In this document: one piece after another, positions 1-7,500 of the stretch
How the letters are laid out: each line of letters opens with the position of its first letter
Numbering within the stretch: the first letter of the stretch is position 1
Assembly: GCA_021776235.1 (NCBI GenBank)
Contig: JAJFGG010000033.1
Location: 1-49,291 of the forward strand
Source of the DNA: Alphaproteobacteria bacterium
Lineage (GTDB): Bacteria; Pseudomonadota; Alphaproteobacteria; GCA-2731375
Length of the DNA: 49,291 nt
Direction of reading: 5' to 3'
Made by a program: the position numbers and the translations under genes
The notes under the pieces: model-generated
The model's database searches: none
What the model saw: the letters and a program-made list of their open reading frames with translations, nothing else
What the model was told of the DNA's origin: nothing

Positions 1-125
1 CGCATATCTACACGCTCGGCAGCCTCGGCAATAAAATGTGCAAGATCATCATCGGCCACCCAATCCTTAAGATCAGGCGGCAGAAGCATCCATTGCGAGC
101 GGTCATAAGAGCGAAAATTAGGCAT
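1..125 (-). CDS. IS1182-type transposase, N-terminal fragment cut by the window edge
   Basis: The reverse strand reads from an ATG at 125 to the window edge with no stop, giving 41 codons. The opening, MPNFRSYDRSQWMLLPPDL, followed by WVADDDLAHFI, matches the start of IS1182-family (DDE) transposases, which begin with a tyrosine/aspartate-containing stretch, then LLPP and an HFI motif. The catalytic domain lies outside the window, so it cannot be said whether the element is intact. It points away from boxB, and its terminal repeat should lie between 125 and about 400, but I could not identify it. The family call is moderately sure; the subgroup is not. Confidence 0.72.
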   Translation of the reverse strand, partial: MPNFRSYDRSQWMLLPPDLKDWVADDDLAHFIAEAAERVDM

Positions 126-187
126 CCAGAATCATAGCAGACCAGACCAGAATTACAGCTTAAAACACGCTCAAATCCGACAGACTG

Positions 188-292
188 CTAGAGCACATTT
201 AATCCAAATGTGTTCAGACTCTTCAAGATAGAGCAATTGAACCAATCACTCGAGCCACACTAGCGACTCCAATTGATTGGAAATTGCGCTAG
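188..292. repeat. Palindromic intergenic repeat with CTAG ends
   Basis: The segment starts CTAGAGC and ends GCGCTAG, a near-perfect inverted pair. Inside is a perfect 7-bp hairpin, CACATTT / AAATGTG (194-200 and 206-212, 5-nt loop). A longer imperfect inverted repeat runs from AGCAATT near 231 to AATTGCGCT near 282-290. It fills most of the 281-bp gap between the transposase fragment and boxB, and otherwise this gap shows nothing. Short palindromes beginning CTAGAGC are a frequent dispersed intergenic element in Alphaproteobacteria. It could also be a terminator for boxB, although no T-run is visible. Confidence 0.4.
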
Positions 293-406
293 GCATTCTC
301 AACAAAATAGGCACGAAGCGGTCGTCGGAGCCTATCGGCCTGACCACCGCTCCGGTCCGAAATGCCGACAAGTCGAGCAGAGGAGCCTGCCGCGCTGCGC
401 CAGACC

Positions 407-1837
407 TTAATTCAGCCGGACATATTCGAAATCGATGGGTTGATTATTGATGCCGCGGGCGGGCGGGGCGATCCAGCCGGCGTATTTGCCTGGCTCCGTG
501 ACCGGCTGCATCAAGCCAATAACATAAGCGCGGTCGGCCTCAGTGGGCAGCCAGTCGCCATGCTTCTGGGTCCATTCGGCCTCGGTAATGACCTGGCCCT
601 CGGGGCTGACCCGCACGCCTGAGGTATTCGCGAGATTGAAACTGCCGATCTGGCGGTTGAAGGCACGATGGGGCAGTTTCAATTGGAAATCGATACCCTG
701 ACGCTTGATAATCTGGTTCCACCGCCGGACGCCACGGTCACAATCAGTGACATAGTCATCGCGCAGGCGTTCGTTGATGACCGTCAGGGCGTTATCCTGG
801 TTGGTGACGAATTTTTCGCCCTCCAATTCCAGGATGGGATACAGCGCATCACCCAGGGTGTGATCGTCGTCGATCTTGGTTTCTTCGAAACGGCCCTTCA
901 GTCCCATGGAATAGAAGTTCGCCGCATTGGTTGACCGTTCGGAACCGAACAGGTCAAGAGAAACAGAGAAATGGAAATTGAGGTATTTCTGCAGGGTCGG
1001 CAGATCGATGCCGCCCATTTTGCGGACCTGGTCTTCACCATGCTCCTTCATCAATTCACAGGCCCGCTGGATGACCCGGCCGACGCCGGTCTCGCCGACG
1101 AACATATGATGGGCTTCCTCTGTCAGCATGAAACGGCAGGTGCGCGATAGGGGGTCAAAGCCGCTTTCGGCCAGGGAAGCCAACTGGTACTTGCCGTCCC
1201 GGTCGGTGAAGTAGGTGAACATGTAAAAGGACAGCCAGTCGGGGGTTTTTTCGTTGAAGGCGCCCAGAATGCGCGGCTTGTCCGGGTCACCCGAATGCCG
1301 TTGCAGCATCTCGTCGGCCTCTTCCCGGCCATCGCGGCCAAAATAGCCGTGCAGCAGGTAAACCATGGCCCACAAATGCCGTCCTTCCTCCACGTTAACC
1401 TGAAACAGGTTGCGCAGGTCATAAAGGGACGGCGCCGTAAAGCCCAATTGCCGTTGCTGTTCCACCGAAGCTGGCTCGGTATCGCCCTGGGTGACGATCA
1501 GGCGGCGCAGCATGCCGCGGTATTCGCCAGGCACATCCTGCCAGGCGTCCTCGCCCTTGTGCTCGCCAAAATTGACCTTGCGGCCTTCCTCGGGCTCGGC
1601 GAGAAAAATGCCCCAGCGGTATTCGGGCATTTTCACATAGCCGAAATTCGCCCAACCTTTGGCATCGACGCTGATCGCGGTGCGCAAATAGACGTCGTGT
1701 TTTTGAAATTCGGTCGGCCCCATTTCAGCCCACCATTTTTGATAGTTCGGCTGCCAGGCCTCCAAGGCCCGTTGCAGGCGGCGGTCTTCCGATAGATCGA
1801 CGTTATTGGGAATGCGTTCCTGATAATCAATGGCCAT
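407..1837 (-). CDS. boxB: BoxB, diiron benzoyl-CoA 2,3-epoxidase (oxygenase subunit)
   Basis: A 476-residue protein that inserts one oxygen atom of O2 into benzoyl-CoA to give the 2,3-epoxide, normally with electrons from the reductase BoxA. A four-helix diiron pattern is visible: E121, the ExxH pair E151/H154, D212, and the second ExxH pair E241/H244 (in TEEAHHMF). Length and the opening MAIDYQERIPNNVDL fit the family. An in-frame ATG 16 codons upstream exists, but the start at 1837 is preferred because AAAGGAGGG stands just upstream. That ribosome binding site lies inside the last codons of boxC, whose TGA is only 4 nt from this ATG, so translation is probably coupled. The gene is last in the boxC-boxB operon. 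No BoxA gene is found in the window. Confidence 0.95.
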   Translation of the reverse strand: MAIDYQERIPNNVDLSEDRRLQRALEAWQPNYQKWWAEMGPTEFQKHDVYLRTAISVDAKGWANFGYVKMPEYRWGIFLAEPEEGRKVNFGEHKGEDAWQDVPGEYRGMLRRLIVTQGDTEPASVEQQRQLGFTAPSLYDLRNLFQVNVEEGRHLWAMVYLLHGYFGRDGREEADEMLQRHSGDPDKPRILGAFNEKTPDWLSFYMFTYFTDRDGKYQLASLAESGFDPLSRTCRFMLTEEAHHMFVGETGVGRVIQRACELMKEHGEDQVRKMGGIDLPTLQKYLNFHFSVSLDLFGSERSTNAANFYSMGLKGRFEETKIDDDHTLGDALYPILELEGEKFVTNQDNALTVINERLRDDYVTDCDRGVRRWNQIIKRQGIDFQLKLPHRAFNRQIGSFNLANTSGVRVSPEGQVITEAEWTQKHGDWLPTEADRAYVIGLMQPVTEPGKYAGWIAPPARGINNQPIDFEYVRLN

Positions 1838-1841
1838 GGGG

Positions 1842-3491
1842 TCAGACCCTCCTTTTATCGAATTCGCTACGTTGGCCGCTGCCATACAGCGGCAGAGCGC
1901 CGGTTTCGCCGACCGCGTTGGGGCGCTGGAATATCCAGTTCTGCCAGGCGGAGAGGCGCGAGAAGATTTTGCTTTCCAGGGTTTCCGGTCCGCCGAAGCG
2001 CAGGTTCGCCTCCATGCCGGTCAATGCATCGGGAGAGAAGGCGGCGCGTTCTTCAATCGCTATGCGTATCTCGTCCTCCCAATCAATATCGTCGGGGGCG
2101 AAGGTGACGAGGCCGGCGTCTTCCGCCGCAAGGGCATCCATGGCCTCGCCCTGGCGCTGTTCCAGGGCCGAGACCGTATCCGCATCGTCCAGGAAACGGG
2201 ACTGCAGCCGGGTCAGCCCATTGACCATATCATAGGAACCAAAGTTCATGGCGGTCAGGGACATCGTGGCCGGGGGCCGGTTGTCGCCTTCGAACTGGCC
2301 ATCAAGCATGTAACTGCGGTCGGCGGCCAGGGCCAGTTCCAGCAAGGTGCCGGTAAAACAGGACGCCGGTTCGATTACGGCGAAGATGCTACGGGATGTC
2401 ACATCGATGCGTTTCAGGGTGCGTTTCAGATACAGGGTCACTTCGCGCACCAGCCAATGATCCTGGTTGGCGGCCATGATTGCATCATGCGCGGCGACCA
2501 GTTCGCTATCGCCGCTGGTATGGAACAGCCAGGTGCCGATTTCGTTCTCGTTGCTGCGCAGATGCAGGATCGCATCGTCCAGTTCGCGCGCCAGCCGCAG
2601 GGGCCAGTAGTCGGCGCCCTGAGTTTGGATGGCATCCGTATCTGCCGGCGGCGCCTGGATCGGCGCCTGCACGGCCAGGCTGGCGGTGCGGGCAATTCGG
2701 TCAATCTCCACCGCCAGGGTGGAATAGCGGATGCTGTCGCCATCGATGGTGCGTTGCAACGGTGTCAGGGCTATACCCTGACCTTCGGCCGGACGGTCCG
2801 AAGCGGCCACCGCCTGGGCCGCGCGGGCGGCCACGGCGTCATCGTATTTGGAGCGTGGCGCGATCTCGTCAATCAAGCGCCAGTCCACGGCGCGTTGGCC
2901 GCGGATGCCCTCTTCCAGGGTACAGAAGAAATCCGCCCGGTCGCGCCGCACCTTGCGCTTGTCGGACAGACGGGTCAGTCCGCCGGTGCCGGGCAACACC
3001 GCCAGCAGGGGTACTTCGGGCAAAGACACGGTGGTGGCGCCGTCGTCGATCATGACAATCTGATCGCAGGCCAGGGCCAGCTCATAGCCTCCGCCGGCGC
3101 AGGGGCCGTTGACGGCGGCGATATAGATCTGCCGCGAATGGGCGGAGGCGTCTTCGATACTATTGCGGGTCTCGTTGGTGAATTTGCAGAAGTTTACTTT
3201 ATGGTCGTGTGATGAGGTCGCCAGCATGCGGATATTGGCGCCGGCACAAAAAATTCTGTCCTTGGCCGAGGTCATGACAACAGCCGCCACTTCCGGATGC
3301 TCAAAGCGCAGGCGCTGCACTGCATCGTAAAGTTCGATGTCTACGCCCAGGTCGTAGGAATTCAGCTTCAATTCATAACCGTCCCGCAGACCGCCGCCTT
3401 CATCAACGGCCATGGCCAGGGTGGCCACGCGGCCGTCGATGGACAATTGCCAATGGCGGTAGGACTCCGGATTCGTGCGGAATTCAATCAT
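1842..3491 (-). CDS. boxC: BoxC, 2,3-epoxybenzoyl-CoA dihydrolase (benzoyl-CoA-dihydrodiol lyase)
   Basis: A 549-residue crotonase-superfamily enzyme. It adds water to 2,3-epoxybenzoyl-CoA and cleaves the ring to 3,4-dehydroadipyl-CoA semialdehyde, releasing formate. The N-terminal half carries the enoyl-CoA-hydratase oxyanion-hole segments FCAGANI (about 81-87) and NGPCAGGGYEL (about 128-138). The long C-terminal half is typical of BoxC and makes it about twice the size of an ordinary crotonase. I chose the ATG at 3491 (MIEFRTNPESYRHW) over one 17 codons upstream, because the upstream part would run through the promoter and because GGGGA precedes the chosen start. It is the first gene of the boxC-boxB operon, and its final codons hold the boxB ribosome binding site. 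Confidence 0.95.
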   Translation of the reverse strand: MIEFRTNPESYRHWQLSIDGRVATLAMAVDEGGGLRDGYELKLNSYDLGVDIELYDAVQRLRFEHPEVAAVVMTSAKDRIFCAGANIRMLATSSHDHKVNFCKFTNETRNSIEDASAHSRQIYIAAVNGPCAGGGYELALACDQIVMIDDGATTVSLPEVPLLAVLPGTGGLTRLSDKRKVRRDRADFFCTLEEGIRGQRAVDWRLIDEIAPRSKYDDAVAARAAQAVAASDRPAEGQGIALTPLQRTIDGDSIRYSTLAVEIDRIARTASLAVQAPIQAPPADTDAIQTQGADYWPLRLARELDDAILHLRSNENEIGTWLFHTSGDSELVAAHDAIMAANQDHWLVREVTLYLKRTLKRIDVTSRSIFAVIEPASCFTGTLLELALAADRSYMLDGQFEGDNRPPATMSLTAMNFGSYDMVNGLTRLQSRFLDDADTVSALEQRQGEAMDALAAEDAGLVTFAPDDIDWEDEIRIAIEERAAFSPDALTGMEANLRFGGPETLESKIFSRLSAWQNWIFQRPNAVGETGALPLYGSGQRSEFDKRRV

Positions 3492-3525
3492 TCGGTCTGG
3501 TCCCCAATATCTCGTTTGTCCGGTT

Positions 3526-3576
3526 CTGCACCCCAATTGCAATAGGCATTATAATGCATAATATCGAAAGTTCAAG
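3526..3576 (-). promoter_or_regulatory. boxCB promoter with overlapping TGCA operator
   Basis: On the minus strand TTGAAC (3570-3575) and TATAAT (3548-3553) are separated by 16 nt, a near-consensus sigma-70 promoter about 50 nt ahead of the boxC ATG. The spacer ends in the palindrome ATGCAT (3554-3559), directly against the -10 box. Two more TGCA tetramers lie at 3538-3541, about where transcription would start, and at 3527-3530. Operators of the BzdR/BoxR regulators are built of TGCA repeats, so this is the likely BoxR site. Binding here would cover the -10 box and start point, which fits repression relieved by benzoyl-CoA. The promoter is direct reading; BoxR binding is inference. Confidence 0.65.
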
Positions 3577-3578
3577 AA

Positions 3579-4532
3579 TTATTTCGCATGTTTCACTGTC
3601 TGTACCGTTGGTTTGCCGCGCACGCCCTCGCGATAAATGATGTAGATGCCGGTGGCGATCAGGATGGCGGCGCCGCCCACGGTCCAACGGTCGGGCAGGT
3701 CGTCAAAGACCAAATAGCCAAACCAGGTGTTCCATAACAGTGCCGTATAGGACAGCGGCGCCAGCACGGCGACGGGGGCAAACTTAAACGACTGGATCAG
3801 GGCGTAATGCCCGATCGCGCCCATCAATCCGAGTGCGGCCAGCATCAGCCATTGTTCCAGCGACACCGGATTGCGCCAGAAAAACGGCACCACCAATGTC
3901 ATTGCACCGGCGCCGACCAGACCAGAGAAGAACAAGGTGGTAATGGGGTCGTCTGTGGTGGACAACATGCGCGTGGTGATTTGGTAAAGGGCAAAACCAA
4001 GCGCCATCAGCAGCAATATCCACACGGCCCAATGCATCACGCCGAGACCCGGGCGGACGATAATTATGGCACCAACAAAGCCGATGGCGACGGCGGTCCA
4101 ACGCCGCCGACCCACCACTTCTCCCAGCAAGGGTACGCTCAGGGCGGTGACCAGCAGGGGCGAAATGAAACTGATGGCCACGGCATCGGCCAAGGGCATG
4201 TATTGGATCGCCGTGAAAAAGGCGACCGTGCACAGCACCAGAATTAGAGAACGGAACCATTGCAGTGCGGGGCGGCTTGTCCGCAACAGGCTGCGACCGC
4301 GTTTGGGCCAAAAGATCACGGCCATGAACGCGAAATGGAAGAAATAGCGCGCCCAACTGATTTGCATCACCGGCAGGCTCTGGCTCAAATACTTGGCTTG
4401 CAAATCCATCAGCGAAAGCAGAAACATCGCAAACAATGCCAGCACAATGCCCGCCAGCTGATTTTGCCCCGTCACGGCGGGCTTCACCGCGGCACCAGCT
4501 CCTGTGGTCCCCCGGGTGCCTCGCGCGGTCAC
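3579..4532 (-). CDS. EamA/DMT-family inner-membrane transporter
   Basis: A 317-residue protein with about ten hydrophobic helices in two homologous halves, the drug/metabolite transporter layout. The first half opens with LAMFLLSLMDLQAKYLSQ and contains the family's pattern of a positively charged loop followed by ADAVAISFISPLL. The second half has VAVLAPLSYTALLW. The substrate cannot be read; members export amino acids, nucleosides or other metabolites. The start is a GTG directly after the TAG stop of the giant coiled-coil gene (no bases between), so the two are probably translated from one message. The first 20 residues are Ala/Gly/Thr-rich and a later start is possible. It ends 3 bp from the boxC -35 region, and boxCB has its own promoter. 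Confidence 0.85.
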   Translation of the reverse strand: MTARGTRGTTGAGAAVKPAVTGQNQLAGIVLALFAMFLLSLMDLQAKYLSQSLPVMQISWARYFFHFAFMAVIFWPKRGRSLLRTSRPALQWFRSLILVLCTVAFFTAIQYMPLADAVAISFISPLLVTALSVPLLGEVVGRRRWTAVAIGFVGAIIIVRPGLGVMHWAVWILLLMALGFALYQITTRMLSTTDDPITTLFFSGLVGAGAMTLVVPFFWRNPVSLEQWLMLAALGLMGAIGHYALIQSFKFAPVAVLAPLSYTALLWNTWFGYLVFDDLPDRWTVGGAAILIATGIYIIYREGVRGKPTVQTVKHAK

Positions 4533-7500
4533 CTAGTTTAAACGTCCCAGGGCCTTGGACATCAGCATGTATAATTTGCCCACATCCGAGGATAACAGCA
4601 CCGCCGCCAGGATATCTTCGGGATCGTTCTCCTCGGCCTGCGCCAATGCTTCCTGGAACTGGACGAGATAGCGGTCTACGTGCTCGCGGAAACCGTCGTC
4701 ATCTTCGTAATTGTTCCGGATGGCCTCCAGGGAGAAGCGGTCGCGGTTGCGCACAATGCGGCGGGCGAAAATGCCGCGGTCGCCGTCCAAATAGCGTTCC
4801 CAGGCATCCTCGGGCACATTCTTTTCCAACGCCCGGTCAAGATCAATGGCCAGGGAATTCATGCGCTCTGTCACAAAAGCCATATTGCGCATAAAGGCTT
4901 TGCGCCGGTTCGAGGCGCTGTTCTCTTCGATATTGGCCGCATCCGTCATAGCTTGTTCGCTGATCTGGCGCAATTCGTCGACCTGGCGGCGATAGGTGGC
5001 GCTGACCGATTCCGCGGCCTGGCCGGTACGCTCGGTCAATTGTTCCAATTCACCGGCGTTTTGGGCCAATTGTTCGCCCAGGCGCAACAGCCGCTTTTCG
5101 CTGCCCTTGGCCTGATCGGACAACTCATTCACCGCCAGACGCAAATCCTTGCTCAATTCGGCGATTTGCTGCGACAGCCGGTTGGATTCATTACGCAGCT
5201 CATTGCCCTGACCAGCCATGTCCTGACCGGCTGCTTTTAGCCTTTCGGCGCCACGCTCACCCGCCGCCGCGACATTCTGTATTTCCTGGCGAAAGGCAAT
5301 GCCGGCGCCCAGAATTCGCGTTGCCTCACGATCAGAGGTTTCATTCAAGGCGGTGGAGGCATTGTCGAAGCTGATATGGGCGCTGCGTAAACGGGCCGCC
5401 GCTTCGTCCGCCGCCTCCGCCACGCGGGAGGTGCCCCGGCCCAAGACATCAATGGCTTCGGCCAAATCGGACTTTGATTGGACCGCCACCGCGCTCATTT
5501 GATTGGCCCGCTGCTGAAGCGCATCGCTGACACCACCCGACTGCTGGCTCAGGGCTTGGCTTTGCTCCACGAAACGGGCCAGGGATGTTTCGATGCGCGC
5601 CGTCGCCGCCGCTGCCACGTCGTTCAGTTGATCGCCCTGCCCGCGCAGGGACTGCGCCAGACCGGCCATGTTCTCAACTGCCTTTGTGGAGGTGCCCTCC
5701 GCTTGTGCGCTGCCCTGGCTCAATAAGTCCATGATCTGGTTCAGATAGACCCCGCCCTTGGTGGTAGCCGCGCCCAGGGTCTCGAGTTCCCCGTGCAGCG
5801 CACTGCTTGCTTTGGCCAGGTCATCCAGTGCCGAGGATGATGCCTGGTCCAGGGCATCTGTACTTTTCTCCAAAATGGCCTCTATCTGGCCGGCCCGTTC
5901 TGCAATCGCAGTGGTGACTTTCTGCAAGGCCTCGGCCCGGCCGCTCAGATCCTGGCTCAGACGCGCCGTTCGTTTCTCGGCCATGTCGGCGGTTTCTTCC
6001 AGCACCGCGGCATGCTGCTGCATGGTGGCGCCCAGGGCCGTCGCTTCGGCCTGAACCCGGTCCGTGGCCGCGGTCAGGTGTTGCGCGTTCTGGCGTAGGG
6101 TTTCCCCGGTGGCGTCCACCGCCGCATTGGCCTGCCGGGCCGCCGCCGTGACGCCATCAGCCTCTTCCCGCAGGTTGGCGGTGGTATTGTGTATTTGTGT
6201 CAAGGCACGCTCGCCTTCGACGGCCAGGGTGTCGGCGGCCTCCAGGTATGCCGCTTCCGTGGCGCGCATTTCCGCCGCCGCCGCAGTCCCGGTCTGGGCC
6301 AGACCGGCAATGCGCTCTTCCAGTTGCCGCCCCGCCCCTTCGGTTCGCGCGGCCGCGGCCGTTACGCCTTCGATGCCTTTGTCCAGAACGGATTGTACGG
6401 CCTCGATACGTTGCCCTGCGGTGTCCGCGGTGCTGGCCACCCGATCGGTTGTCGCCTGGGCGATCTGCCGCAAATTGGTTTCCGCACCTTCGGTTAGTTC
6501 GCTAAGGCGTCGTTGCGCGGTACTTGTCAGGTCGTCAATGTGCAAGTCCGTGCGTTGGGTAAAGTTATCGATCCGTTCCTCAACCGTGCCGGCCATGGCA
6601 TCGATTCGGTCCTCGGCGCTGCTTGTCAGGTCCTCAATTTGCCCGGACGCGGCGTCGGTAGAGGATTGCATTCGGCGCATGGCCTGTTCGAGGCCTTCGC
6701 CGGCCTCGCCCACGGTTGCCGCCGATTGCCGTGAAGCGGCGGCGATGGCTTCGGCCCGGGCGTTCAGATGCTGGCTGGCCTGGCCAATCTGCTGGTCTGC
6801 TTGCTTGGCGGCCTGCACCACCTCTTCCGCCGTTGCCGCGAATTGGCCGCCCGCGTCGGCAATCCGTTCCCCGGCCTTTCCGGTGGTAGCATCTAGGATT
6901 TCCAGATTTTGTTGCACCCGAGCCTCTATGCCGTGGGATATGGTCTCCACCTCGCTGGAAAGCTGACGCAGGCTGCTGCCGTCCCGGCGCATGGCTTCGC
7001 CCGTGCGCTTGGCCTCGGCCCCGATCTGGGCCGAGACTTCCTGCAGCCATTCACCTTCCTGATGCAAGTTCTGGTGCATCTCGCCGCCGCGGTTAATCAT
7101 ATCATCAACCGCCTGGCTCAAATCCGCGATCTGGGCCTGCAATCCGGCTTCCATCGTACTGGCCTGGCCGATGGTGCGTTGCGCCAGGCTCTCCAGATTT
7201 TCCACGATGTCCGTGATCCGCGCCTCGAACTCCTGGCGGATGGCCTCAGCGGATTGGCTGGCATCCTGGCCAATTTTATCCGTGTTTCCCGCGACGGATT
7301 TGCCAATTTCGTCAATACGTTGCTGAAAGGCATTACTCAACGCCAAGGCATTCAGGGCGGCTTGACGCGAGGCATCCTCGGAATAGCTGGTGACCACCGC
7401 GGCGCCGTCCTTGAAGGATTGCCCGATTTCCTCGGTGCGGCGCGTGACGAAACTGGCAATTTTGTCTGTCTCGCTGGCGATTTGCAGCGTGCGTAGTTTG

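Noticed and set aside
1830-3212. 460-codon open frame antisense to boxC
   Set aside because: It mirrors boxC exactly, has no family-like motifs and arises from GC-rich third positions of the real gene.
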